A stretch of 31,591 bases of DNA from a virus: positions 1 through 31,591 of IMG/VR virus record IMGVR_UViG_3300017753_002195, one strand, 5' to 3'. The notes below the pieces were generated by a model. The model worked only from the letters and a program-made list of their open reading frames with translations. It ran no database searches and was not told the origin of the DNA. Of this stretch, positions 18,450 to 26,775 are shown in pieces (position 1 is the stretch's first letter; each line of letters begins with the position of its first letter). Made by a program: the position numbers and the translations under genes.

Positions 18450-19637
18450 TTAATTTTTTATATGTTTACTTTTTCCTCTCATTACTTGAGATATTTCCTC
18501 AAGATTTATTTTAGATAATCTTAACTTAGCGTTTCTTAAAGCTGCTCTTCTTTCTTTTTTATATCTTTGTACTATATATTCTGGAATATTTCTTTTAGTT
18601 GCTAATACGTTAAAAGCTACATGCTTGTATAAAGCTTCTTCAGCAAATTTATGCACTTTCATTTCAGCGTCAGTACCTAAACTATCTGATACATATTCTA
18701 AAACAATAACTTTACCAGATAAATCACTACTAAAAGCAAAGCTACCTGTAGCTTCATCTATAGTAAAATAACCGTTTATTTGTTGATGCTCAGGTTCTAA
18801 ACCATATCTTCTACCAAAGTTTTCATCTAAATGATTGTCTTTACCTATAAAGTAATCACTCTCTCTATTTAAATTACCAGTTATATTGTCTGTATCAAAA
18901 TCTTGCCATCTTTCGTTGGTCAAAGGAGTTGTTTTTAACAATGTACCGTCATTATTAAATAAATACTCGTAATTATTATCTTGAGCTGGTGCTTCTGTAG
19001 GATTTATAGTCAACCTAGTAGGATATATAATCCTTTTTATACCGTCTGTACCTATATATGATAGTTTTACATAACTAACATAATCTTGAGGCATAGGCAT
19101 TGTTAAAGAAGGACTAAGTTCTATTTCTTGTGATTTTACAGTTTTTAACACATCATAGCTAAACTCTTGTAAACCTCTTTTTGCATGAAACAAAACATCA
19201 GATTTAGCAACGCTATTTATTAATTTACCGTTACCTACATAAGCAACCATAAAATTATTCACAACATCTGATAATGAAGAATATCTGTAACCTCCAAACT
19301 CATGGTCTACTAATTCAACTCTAAGAGAACCATCTGTATTTAGTTCAGATAATTCATCAAAAGCTTGGTCACCATCACCACCTGCTTCACCAGATGTTAA
19401 TATTGTTAATACACCATCTACTACAGTAAAATCAAATACTTCTCTATCAGTAAAATCAGTACTACCAGACTCAACATAAACTCTTATGTCAGATGCTACT
19501 AAATCACTACCGTGCTCTGTTTGTATGTTAGTTAGTGAATACGTGTAAGCAGGAGAGTTTGAATCTATACCACTAATATAAAATAACTGACTACCAGTGT
19601 AATATGTTTCTTGTGTTCTATTGTCTAATAATCCCAT
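18450..19637 (-). CDS. Ring/tail-tube structural protein (crAss-like ring protein type)
   Basis: 395 residues. The N-terminal half (1-130) is beta-rich. The middle holds LSPSLTMPMPQDYVSYVKLS, a head-tail connector signature I associate with tail tubular/ring proteins of short-tailed phages. The C-terminal 70 residues are helical and very basic (ALYKHVAFNVLATKRNIPEY, then an RYKKERRAALRNAKLRLSK stretch), also a recurrent feature of these proteins. It starts 3 bases after the preceding adaptor gene and is followed 3 bases on by the 1460-residue tail protein. The likely role is a stacked ring between portal and muzzle. Assignment to one particular ring layer is not possible here. Confidence 0.75.
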   Translation of the reverse strand: MGLLDNRTQETYYTGSQLFYISGIDSNSPAYTYSLTNIQTEHGSDLVASDIRVYVESGSTDFTDREVFDFTVVDGVLTILTSGEAGGDGDQAFDELSELNTDGSLRVELVDHEFGGYRYSSLSDVVNNFMVAYVGNGKLINSVAKSDVLFHAKRGLQEFSYDVLKTVKSQEIELSPSLTMPMPQDYVSYVKLSYIGTDGIKRIIYPTRLTINPTEAPAQDNNYEYLFNNDGTLLKTTPLTNERWQDFDTDNITGNLNRESDYFIGKDNHLDENFGRRYGLEPEHQQINGYFTIDEATGSFAFSSDLSGKVIVLEYVSDSLGTDAEMKVHKFAEEALYKHVAFNVLATKRNIPEYIVQRYKKERRAALRNAKLRLSKINLEEISQVMRGKSKHIKN

Positions 19638-19640
19638 TTA

Positions 19641-20339
19641 TTATGAATTTTCTAGTTGTATTTTTTGTGTTGTTTCTGCTGTAGCACCTTGTATAACAGA
19701 AGGATCTTTTATAACCACACCTGTATATCTTAGTATTTCTAACACTAAATCAACTTCGCTTGAAGGATGTAGTGTAAAATCTGTAGAACCAGTTGCGTCA
19801 TATGTTAAAGCTCCATTAGCATCAACTGTTGAGTCCCAAACAGGATCACTAGGCACTGATACATAATCCATACGTACACTTGTAAAACTGCTAGGATTAA
19901 CTGTTATAGTACCACCTGTTATATAATATATTGGAAATGTTGTTGACGGCGCTGTCAACGGTGAAGATAATAAAAAGTTTAGTTTTGATTTTTCTACTCT
20001 TTCTATATTTGTTAGCATTGTTTTTTCTACAGATACATTTATAATGTTATAAAATGTAGGTAAAGTTCCTATGCCACTTGTAAGTGAAATACTTTCTGAA
20101 CTGTAAAAAGGATCTATACGATCTTGTATTTTTTTAGGTATATCAGCATAGCCATCACCAGTTCTACCAGCTGATTCTCTTAGCACAGCTCTGTTGTAGT
20201 CGTGAAAAGCTTTATCTAATAAATCAAGTTGAGCTTGAGAAGCTATTTTAGAAAACTCATCTGGTGTTAAAAAACCTCTGGATTCTTTGTTTAGTATAGC
20301 TAATACTTTTCTATATACTCTATCTACTGATATTGCCAT
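19641..20339 (-). CDS. Head-tail adaptor/ring protein
   Basis: 232 residues. The N-terminal 60 residues (SVDRVYRKVLAILNKESRGF, LTPDEF, ASQAQLDLLDKAFHDYN) form the helical start typical of adaptor/ring proteins encoded just before the tail tube gene in crAss-like phages. The rest is beta-rich with a C-terminal helix (VDLVLEILRYTGVVIKDP) ending in a Gln/Thr tail. ATG at 20339 is preceded by an A/T-rich leader without a Shine-Dalgarno sequence, and 18 bases before that by a strong hairpin. The position between a capsid-associated gene and the ring/tube gene supports a connector role. Confidence 0.75.
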   Translation of the reverse strand: MAISVDRVYRKVLAILNKESRGFLTPDEFSKIASQAQLDLLDKAFHDYNRAVLRESAGRTGDGYADIPKKIQDRIDPFYSSESISLTSGIGTLPTFYNIINVSVEKTMLTNIERVEKSKLNFLLSSPLTAPSTTFPIYYITGGTITVNPSSFTSVRMDYVSVPSDPVWDSTVDANGALTYDATGSTDFTLHPSSEVDLVLEILRYTGVVIKDPSVIQGATAETTQKIQLENS

Positions 20340-20356
20340 TTTTATATATTGTTATA

Positions 20357-20385
20357 ATCACTGGCCCTAATTAAAGGGCCGTGAT
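20357..20385 (-). promoter_or_regulatory. Strong intergenic RNA hairpin upstream of the adaptor gene
   Basis: On the minus strand ATCAC and GGCCCT pair with AGGGCC and GTGAT around a six-base TTAATT loop, giving an 11-bp stem with a single bulged A (plus-strand T at 20362). It lies in the 55-base gap between two genes. No T run follows (TATAACAATATATAAAA leads into the next ATG), so it is not a standard intrinsic terminator; mRNA processing, stability or attenuation are possible. Confidence 0.7.
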
Positions 20386-20394
20386 CATTAGTTG

Positions 20395-21201
20395 TTAGTT
20401 TATTCTTTTTTGAATTGACTTGTAAACTTCAACACCTTCATCTGTTTTTAACCACGCAGCAAAAGCTGAGTAAGGGTTTTCGTCAAAAGGTACTTCCATT
20501 AGTTTTCTACCAGTTGATCCCCAAGTAAAATTTCTTTGGTCTTGTGATAATTTTATAACACCCATTTCATTAGCTTTAATAGCTAAGTTTCTAAGTATTA
20601 CATTTTCATCATTTACAAGATCTAAGAATAATAATGGGTTGTTTTTTGCAAATAGATATAAATCTCTTTTTAATTCTGCAGAACTCATTTTATCAACTGA
20701 AGAGCCTTTTTCAACTCTTAGTATTGCTTCAGCTTGATCAATGTCAATTGAAACAGCTGTGTTTAAAGCTTCCATTTCAGTTTCTATACTTATAAGATCT
20801 TCTTTAGCTTCAGCTACTTGATCTTTTTCAAAGTAAGCATATTCTTTTTTAGGGTGATACAAAGATAATAATTTTTGTAACGCTTGGTTTCTTTTTGAAA
20901 CAAACAAACCTCCGTTTTCAAATATAATGTGTTCTAGTATTGCATTGTCATCTTGTTCATCAACAAAGACAGACTCTTGATTACTAGCATATCTCATTTC
21001 TCTATTAATACGTTTATCTTCGTCCCACCATAATAAAGGTTTTTTTCTTGTAGATTTAGACTGTAAAACGTAAGTTAGAGGATTACCTCTACCTTTTAAT
21101 AAATACATTCTGTCTTTAATTTCCCATTTAGGGCTTTGAGATTCTACTGTCTCAACCTTTTCTTTTTTAGCCTTTTTAGGCTTTTGAACTTTCGTTTCCA
21201 T
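20395..21201 (-). CDS. Capsid/virion-associated protein of unknown function, 268 residues
   Basis: The N-terminus is Lys-rich (KPKKAKKEK), followed by a compact beta-containing region (KDRMYLLKGRGNPLTYVLQS, then WWDEDKRINREMRYASNQES, then DEQDDNAILEHIIFENGGL) and a long helical region (residues about 110-210), ending near KTDEGVEVYKSIQKRIN. I recall such proteins between capsid and connector genes in marine phages but know no function for them. The gene is bracketed by two hairpins: a terminator upstream (21224-21262) and the 20357-20385 hairpin downstream, so its expression level may differ from its neighbours. It lacks a signal peptide or membrane segment. A head-completion or internal head role is inference. 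Confidence 0.68.
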   Translation of the reverse strand: METKVQKPKKAKKEKVETVESQSPKWEIKDRMYLLKGRGNPLTYVLQSKSTRKKPLLWWDEDKRINREMRYASNQESVFVDEQDDNAILEHIIFENGGLFVSKRNQALQKLLSLYHPKKEYAYFEKDQVAEAKEDLISIETEMEALNTAVSIDIDQAEAILRVEKGSSVDKMSSAELKRDLYLFAKNNPLLFLDLVNDENVILRNLAIKANEMGVIKLSQDQRNFTWGSTGRKLMEVPFDENPYSAFAAWLKTDEGVEVYKSIQKRIN

Positions 21202-21223
21202 AATATAATATAATTAAATAGTT

Positions 21224-21262
21224 AAAAAATAAAGGGCTAGGCGCCGAAGCGCCTATTCCTTT
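21224..21262 (-). terminator. Intrinsic terminator with UUCG tetraloop after the capsid genes
   Basis: On the minus strand, TAGGCGC pairs with GCGCCTA around a TTCG loop (21238-21255). Beyond a 2x2 internal loop the stem extends with AAAGG pairing to CCTTT (21231-21262), and six T follow at 21224-21229. It lies 15 bases beyond the stop of the small capsid gene and would cut or reduce transcription out of the capsid block. It is the best-formed terminator in the window. Confidence 0.85.
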
Positions 21263-21276
21263 AATTATTGATTGAC

Positions 21277-21627
21277 TTATGAGTCGTGTGTTATTGCACA
21301 TCCTGTGATATCTGAATCAGCAAATACTGAATTCAAAGCGTCACAAACAACGATAAGACCGCTATTGTCATCAAAACTTGCAGCGTTAATAGCTTTAGTA
21401 ATTGATTCGATAACTTTCTTATGTTTTGCAGATGTAATTACCAAGCTAACTGTATCAATTTCAGTTGTCGCGCCAGGTCCTGTAACAGCAGACACAAACT
21501 TCATTGCTACTGAAACAGCATCACTTGCATCAACACTAAATCCTAAAAAAGAACTTAGAGGATAACAAGCCATGTCAGCGGCAGCATCGATAGTGTCTCC
21601 ATCTGTAAAAAATAAATATTTATCCAT
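21277..21627 (-). CDS. Small capsid-associated protein (possible decoration/head protein)
   Basis: 116 residues starting MDKYLFFTDGDTIDAAADMA, with a beta-rich core and segments such as VSLVITSAKHKKVIESITKA. There is no signal peptide. The gene follows the major capsid gene by 26 bases, shares its A-rich leader (AAACAAAATG at the start codon), and precedes a strong terminator, so it should be made in capsid-like amounts. Small proteins in this position are often decoration or head-stabilising proteins; I infer the role from position and expected dosage, as I recognise no fold. Confidence 0.7.
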   Translation of the reverse strand: MDKYLFFTDGDTIDAAADMACYPLSSFLGFSVDASDAVSVAMKFVSAVTGPGATTEIDTVSLVITSAKHKKVIESITKAINAASFDDNSGLIVVCDALNSVFADSDITGCAITHDS

Positions 21628-21653
21628 TTTGTTTAGTTTTTAAAGGTTATTAA

Positions 21654-23084
21654 TTATGATTCTTTCAATAGAACAAAGTTATTAGCACCTTGTACTACTA
21701 AACATCTTTCAGATAAATAGTGTACTTCCATGATATCATCTCCAATATAAGAAGCAGATCCAACAGAACCAGTAACCCAAGATTTCATTCTTCTGTCATC
21801 AGTTTGTGAAGCTCTATATCTTACATGTAAGAAAGGTCTTTTAATGTTTTTACCCATTGATTGGTCATAAACACTAGAAGTACCAGCAGGAACTAAAATT
21901 CCAGAGATATCTCCAAAACCGCCTCTACCAGCAGCATCATTTAGGTATTTCCAGTCAGACTTATAGAAGTCATAAGAACCTCTTCTAAATCCAGAGAAAC
22001 CTAAATTAAGCGCCATATCAGCACTGTTAGAAAATACTCCAAAAGAAGCACCACCTTGGTAATTAGCATTTAACCCAGCAACCATATCATCGATTGTAAG
22101 AGCTAATGATCTATTTACGTAAAGCATGTTTTCTTCAATTGCTCCTTGCTTATCAAGATTTTTAAGAACTAAATCGAAGTCAGCTAAAGAAGCTAGATCT
22201 TCAAAGATATTTCCTCTTGAAGTTACAGCAGCAAATAAACCTTCAGAACCATTAACGTTACTAACGTGGTCAGCAACACCAGAAGAAGCTTCAGTAAGCT
22301 CAGCTTCAATCATCATAGACTCTAGGTAATCTTCAAATCTCATTCTAGTTTCACCAGCAGATTTTAAGTACCAAGAATATCCTGAAGCACCACTTTCATC
22401 AGTAGTTTCAACCCAACCAATTTGAGCAGTATCAGAACCATCAATCTTAAAGTGATCTTTAATAATTAAAGGTCTGTTGTTATACTGAGTAAATTGAGGC
22501 TTAAGCTCACCTGACATAGAAGCAGAACCTTTAGCAAATTCAGAACCGTAAACGAATATGTTTACTTTATCAGCATCAGCAAAAGTAACTTCACCAGAGT
22601 TAAGTTCATCTTGAGTATAAGGTTTAAGTGTAAAAGTTTGACTACTTACAGCAGAAACGTAGCACTTAAGAGTTTTAAGTCCAGTTGCAGCGTCAGTAAT
22701 TAACGCTGTGTTACCTACTCTCATAGAGTTACTTAAAGCACTTCCTAAGGTACAAAGACCAGAAGCAGCAGTAGTAACAACTACAGTTGAGTTAGCAGTA
22801 ACGTCATCATTTCTATAAGCAATATGTAATCTGTTTTGCTCAGACCAAATTACTTGATCAGAACTCATAGGCATTTCAGCCCCTACCATTTGTAAAAATC
22901 CACTAATTGAACGATTTCCGTATCTTTCGATTTCTTGTTCGTACAATTCTGGTAGATATTGTTGCGCCCAACCAGCTGTAGTTGATGATGTAAAATCAAT
23001 ATAATTTTGATCACTTACAGTAGGAGAAGGCATAGGAGATAGAGAGTATGAACCCGCTAATCCTAAAGACGTATTAAATCCCAT
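21654..23084 (-). CDS. Major capsid protein (HK97-fold, crAss-like/marine phage type)
   Basis: 476 residues. The order scaffold-capsid, the length and the features fit a major capsid protein: an N-terminal SDQNYIDFTSSTTAGWAQQY with YLPELYEQEIERYGNRSISG, a mid region with repeated beta segments, a helical stretch with EENMLYVNRSLALTIDDMVA, and a C-terminal part including PFLHVRYRASQTDDRRMKSW. I associate these with HK97-type capsid proteins of marine and crAss-like phages. Codons tend to A-ending GCA, GTA and GAA, unlike the T-ending bias around it, consistent with high expression. The leader is A-rich (AATTAAAACAAAATG) without a Shine-Dalgarno sequence, as in Bacteroidota. No cleavable signal or proteolytic pro-domain is evident, and the scaffold is encoded separately just upstream. 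Confidence 0.88.
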   Translation of the reverse strand: MGFNTSLGLAGSYSLSPMPSPTVSDQNYIDFTSSTTAGWAQQYLPELYEQEIERYGNRSISGFLQMVGAEMPMSSDQVIWSEQNRLHIAYRNDDVTANSTVVVTTAASGLCTLGSALSNSMRVGNTALITDAATGLKTLKCYVSAVSSQTFTLKPYTQDELNSGEVTFADADKVNIFVYGSEFAKGSASMSGELKPQFTQYNNRPLIIKDHFKIDGSDTAQIGWVETTDESGASGYSWYLKSAGETRMRFEDYLESMMIEAELTEASSGVADHVSNVNGSEGLFAAVTSRGNIFEDLASLADFDLVLKNLDKQGAIEENMLYVNRSLALTIDDMVAGLNANYQGGASFGVFSNSADMALNLGFSGFRRGSYDFYKSDWKYLNDAAGRGGFGDISGILVPAGTSSVYDQSMGKNIKRPFLHVRYRASQTDDRRMKSWVTGSVGSASYIGDDIMEVHYLSERCLVVQGANNFVLLKES

Positions 23085-23104
23085 TTTGTTTTAATTTTAA
23101 GTTG

Positions 23105-24337
23105 TTATTTATTTCTAATTTTAAATTTCAAACCAGAACTATTATCACCATCTAATACTTTAAACTTTAAACCACCAGCATCAATAGAAGGTGCAGCTGT
23201 TTTTCTAGGAGACATATCAATGTTTTTAGCACTAATACTACTCTCTTTTATTGCATCTGCTTTACCTTGATCGTAGAAATGTTTAACAATTCTGTCGATA
23301 TTTTTACCAGCGTATAAAGCTTTGTGGTATCCTTTTGCATCTTGCATCATATTATTATCGTCAAGAAACTCTCTTACGAAATTGCTTATGTCGCTTTGAT
23401 AACCTTTAACATCTTGAACATTGTTCACATTATATCTATAAGTCTTATCTCCAACATTAAAATCAAAACCTTTGAAGTTATTGTTAAAAACATTATCAGT
23501 AGATTTCTGAAAACGCTCTAGCTGTTGTTTTTGAATCTCACTATTAGTAGTTTGTTCTTGTTTGTATTTATCGTAAAAGTCTACTGCCTCTTTCTGCTCG
23601 CTGGTCAACTTAGAACCCAACTTGACTTCTTTGTAATACTGATCCTTCAGGCCAGTAAGGTGCTTTCGAGCTTTTACAATTTCTTCTTTGAAAGCCAATT
23701 TTTTCTTTTTTATATCTCTTGGCTCATCAATTTCCTCATCAAACTGAAAGTTGTCTTCAATTAAGAAGTTTAATTCTTCCATATTTAGATGTGGTTTAGT
23801 ATTTTTATAGTACTCCATTAATAGAGCACTGTCATCTATATCTGAATAATCAGCGTTTAATCTAGCGTAATCTTGTAAACTACCACCTGTATCTTCCATA
23901 AACTTAACTAAATCTTGTAAGTTTTCTGGAACTACAACTTGTGGTTCTTGTTTAACTTCAGGAGTAGGTTCCTCTACAACTAAATTTTCTTGTTGCTTTT
24001 CTTCTTCAGCTAATTGTTCTTGTGAAACTTCTTCAAGTATTACCTCTTCTTTTTCTTTAGCTTCTTCGGCAGGCTTTTCAGCTTGCTCTTTTTTGTTTTC
24101 TTCAGAAACTTCTTTGCCAGCGTCGGATTCGTCGCGTACAGAAACCTCATCTGTGCTTTGCTCTTGAACGGGCTCATTTTTCTTTTTTAATTTAATCTTA
24201 AAATCTCCGCCTTCTTCAACAACTCTGTGTTGAACTTTAGGCGCTTCTTGTTTTTGTTCCTCAACGTTTTGTTCAACAGCTACTTGTTCTGTTTTAACTT
24301 CTTGAAGAACTTCTTCTTGTTTTTCAGCGTTTGCCAT
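23105..24337 (-). CDS. Acidic scaffold-like protein upstream of the capsid gene
   Basis: 410 residues. The first 150 are extremely Glu/Gln/Lys/Val-rich and low in complexity (ending near VVVPENLQDLVKFMEDTGGS), followed by helical, charged segments. Near residues 42-55 sits DFKIKLKKKNEP, and the C-terminal end holds two related patches, GLKFKV and SGLKFKIRNK. Charge-rich, helical proteins immediately before the major capsid gene are usually internal scaffolds whose C-terminus binds capsid subunits; the role is inferred from position and composition. A local codon shift appears near 23581-23690 and 24121-24180. The gene follows the portal C-terminus by 25 bases. Confidence 0.75.
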   Translation of the reverse strand: MANAEKQEEVLQEVKTEQVAVEQNVEEQKQEAPKVQHRVVEEGGDFKIKLKKKNEPVQEQSTDEVSVRDESDAGKEVSEENKKEQAEKPAEEAKEKEEVILEEVSQEQLAEEEKQQENLVVEEPTPEVKQEPQVVVPENLQDLVKFMEDTGGSLQDYARLNADYSDIDDSALLMEYYKNTKPHLNMEELNFLIEDNFQFDEEIDEPRDIKKKKLAFKEEIVKARKHLTGLKDQYYKEVKLGSKLTSEQKEAVDFYDKYKQEQTTNSEIQKQQLERFQKSTDNVFNNNFKGFDFNVGDKTYRYNVNNVQDVKGYQSDISNFVREFLDDNNMMQDAKGYHKALYAGKNIDRIVKHFYDQGKADAIKESSISAKNIDMSPRKTAAPSIDAGGLKFKVLDGDNSSGLKFKIRNK

Positions 24338-24362
24338 AATAAAATATTATATAATTAGTAAA

Positions 24363-24974
24363 TTACCTAGGTTCAAATTGTTCTAGGCCAAAACCTTCTA
24401 AATTATCAAATCCAGCAGATTCAAAGTTTTTAGGAGCTTTATCTTTTTTTCTTTGATCAATTAACTCGCTTTGTTGAGTTGCTTGTATCTTAGTTCTTTC
24501 GTCTTTACGATCTTCTTTTTGTCTTTCTCTTTCTTTTAAAACATTTGACTCAGCTTGTCTTAACTGTAAGTTCATGTTAAACTCTATTTCCATAAGCTCT
24601 TTTTTAAGTTGAGCTTCTCTTTCAAGTTTTTGCATTTCAAGTTGTGATTTAACTTGTAGCATCTGAGATTCAGTTTGCGCTAATGCTTGTTGTTTTTGCA
24701 TTTCAGCAGCGGCAGCTCTTTCAGAAGCAGCAGCGTTAGCTTGTGCTTGAGCTTGTATATTTTGTTGAGCTATTTGTTGATCTAAAACTTGTTTCTTTTT
24801 TCTTCTTATTTTAAGTAATTGATTAGCTAGTTTTATATTTCTAACTTCTCTAACATCAATAGCGTCTTCTAAATTTATACTGTTTTGCTGTAAAGCCATT
24901 TGTATATTATTCTCTAGTCTTTGCTTTTCTTCTTCATCAGGCGCTAGCTCTAAGAATATACCAAAATCATGTAG
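24363..24974 (-). CDS. Portal protein C-terminal part, out of frame with its N-terminal part
   Basis: Reading from base 24974 in the -1 frame gives LHDFGIFLELAPDEEEK, QRLENNIQ and then MALQQNSINLEDAIDVREVR, followed by a long Gln/Ala/Glu-rich coiled coil to residue 803 of the reconstructed protein. The block around DFGIF, ELAPDEEEK and ANQLLKIRRKKK is what I recall as the usual C-terminal end of portals in crAss-like and marine phages. The ATG at 24899 inside it is therefore probably an internal Met, not a start. If the stop at 24950 is real, this part could be lost or made as a separate coiled-coil protein. Confidence 0.8.
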   Translation of the reverse strand, partial: LHDFGIFLELAPDEEEKQRLENNIQMALQQNSINLEDAIDVREVRNIKLANQLLKIRRKKKQVLDQQIAQQNIQAQAQANAAASERAAAAEMQKQQALAQTESQMLQVKSQLEMQKLEREAQLKKELMEIEFNMNLQLRQAESNVLKERERQKEDRKDERTKIQATQQSELIDQRKKDKAPKNFESAGFDNLEGFGLEQFEPR

Positions 24975-26773
24975 TGTAAGCTAGCCATTTCTTCTAATGT
25001 ACCAACATTAAATTTACCTAATGATTTTATAAATGATTCCCTTGTAGGTGAATATTCTATAACGTCTGATATTCTCATTGCTATACACTCTGCAGTAGAT
25101 AAAGTTATATACAAACTAGACTGTAATAAATGTCTTGTAGCTGTGTTACTATTAGCAGCTGCTAACTTTTGTATACCAACTAATGCGTTTTTATCTGGCA
25201 TACTACCATCTCTAGCTTCATTTAAACCAGTTACATCACGCATCATTTGTAAATAGTAATTATAAGTTTGTATTAAACTTTGTATCTTACCACCTTTAGA
25301 ACTAGTATTTAATTCTTGAATAGGTCTATTACCTCTATTCATATCACCATCTTGCGTCATTGATCTACCTATAACAGAACCTGTTTGGAAGAACATATTT
25401 AATGCTTCCGCAGGATTATAATTAGTACCATTACCAAGATCTATCTCAGCTAAAGCATCTGCATCTAAATAAACACCATCTGGCACCATTTTAGACATCA
25501 CTTGTTGAAGCTTTAAATGAGTTATTTGTATCATATCTGCAAAACCAGTTATTCGTCCTACTAATGATTCTATTCTACCTTCATACATTTTAGGAGCACA
25601 TATACTATAGCTCATAACAGCTTTTGTTGTATCTGCCTTAGGTCTTATCATGTTCTTTTTTAATTCCCATTTAAGAATTTTATCATAGCCACTACCTAAT
25701 ATTTTAGCTCCTTCATATACAACTTCTATTACTCTTTCAACTTTTTCAAAGTCTTCATTTTTAGGTGGATTAAAGCTACTATCTTTTTTTATAGCTCTAC
25801 TACCACCTGTAGAAGTTTTCTTAACCTTATATACTTCACTCATATAAGTTTTGTATTCAAAATATAAAATACTTATAGAGTTGTTTTCATCGTTCTTTTT
25901 ATTATAACTAGTTTTATTTGAGTAAGAGCTGCTACTAGTTATATATTGCTCTAATTCTTCATCTGTTATTTCAGGAAACTCTTTTTTAAGCTCATTAGCA
26001 TACACTTGTTTTACTTCACCAACATAATATATATCATCAAAATAAGGTGAGTCAGTATAAGAATAAACTAAATTAGCTGGATCTACATAATCAATTTTAA
26101 TACCTTCTGATTTATTAAAAGAGTTTTTAACAGCACCAATACCTAATACAACTAAATCATTATTTACTCTTTTAGATAAATACTCGTATTTGTTTTTATC
26201 AAAAATACTATTTATAGCTTCTTCTTCTGCTATTTCAATGCTTTGCTTATAATCAAGTTGCATGTGCAACTCTAGCTCTTCACTAGTTTCAGGTAGTTTT
26301 GTTTGATCTGTTTTATACATATCAATACCAAACTGACTAGCTACTTGATCATTAAAACCTTTTGCTTGCATGTCTGAAACTATATTACTAACGTAATCAG
26401 TTCTTTCTTTAATAGCAGCTGGATCTTGTGAGTATGCTTTAATATCATAAGATCTATCAGCCATACCGTTAACAACTATATCTACAAACTTTGGTATAAT
26501 TGGAACTGGTTTCCAGTCTAAATTAAGATATGACAAATCACCATTAATAGATAATTCATCTTTATATTTTTTAATTGACTGCTCACCTCTTGAATATAGT
26601 CTCAATGAGTGAAAAGATTGTTTGTATGTATTATATCTATTAGAGTTGTCATTTTTATTAAACCACTCGTGCTCTATAGCAGAACCTACTCTAGAGCCAT
26701 ATTCTAAACTCATCTTCTCCACATCGCTAACAGCTTGACTAGGGAAATAGGTTTTGATACCTTTTTTAATCAT
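24950..26773 (-). CDS. Portal protein, N-terminal 600 residues, truncated by a -1 frameshift
   Basis: 607 codons as read. The N-terminal domain and residues up to about 560 have portal features: SLVGRITGFADMIQITHLKL, a VPDGVYLDADALAEIDLGN segment, and LQMMRDVTGLNEARDGSMP, KNALVGIQK and ATRHLLQSSLYI, a pattern seen in portals of this phage type. It forms the vertex ring through which DNA is packaged and ejected, and lies two bases after the TerL stop. After H600 (CAC at 24976-24974) the reading frame runs only into YMILVYS and a stop, while the -1 frame gives the expected portal C-terminus. The intact protein would have about 803 residues (24363-26773). A missing base near 24971-24980, real or from sequencing, or a programmed shift explains this; no classic slippery heptamer is visible. 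Confidence 0.85.
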   Translation of the reverse strand: MIKKGIKTYFPSQAVSDVEKMSLEYGSRVGSAIEHEWFNKNDNSNRYNTYKQSFHSLRLYSRGEQSIKKYKDELSINGDLSYLNLDWKPVPIIPKFVDIVVNGMADRSYDIKAYSQDPAAIKERTDYVSNIVSDMQAKGFNDQVASQFGIDMYKTDQTKLPETSEELELHMQLDYKQSIEIAEEEAINSIFDKNKYEYLSKRVNNDLVVLGIGAVKNSFNKSEGIKIDYVDPANLVYSYTDSPYFDDIYYVGEVKQVYANELKKEFPEITDEELEQYITSSSSYSNKTSYNKKNDENNSISILYFEYKTYMSEVYKVKKTSTGGSRAIKKDSSFNPPKNEDFEKVERVIEVVYEGAKILGSGYDKILKWELKKNMIRPKADTTKAVMSYSICAPKMYEGRIESLVGRITGFADMIQITHLKLQQVMSKMVPDGVYLDADALAEIDLGNGTNYNPAEALNMFFQTGSVIGRSMTQDGDMNRGNRPIQELNTSSKGGKIQSLIQTYNYYLQMMRDVTGLNEARDGSMPDKNALVGIQKLAAANSNTATRHLLQSSLYITLSTAECIAMRISDVIEYSPTRESFIKSLGKFNVGTLEEMASLHYMILVYS

Positions 26774-26775
26774 CT

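Noticed and set aside
24363-24899. Independent 178-residue coiled-coil gene after the portal
   Set aside because: Coding continues in the same frame upstream of its Met, into the portal C-terminal signature, so it is the end of the portal gene.
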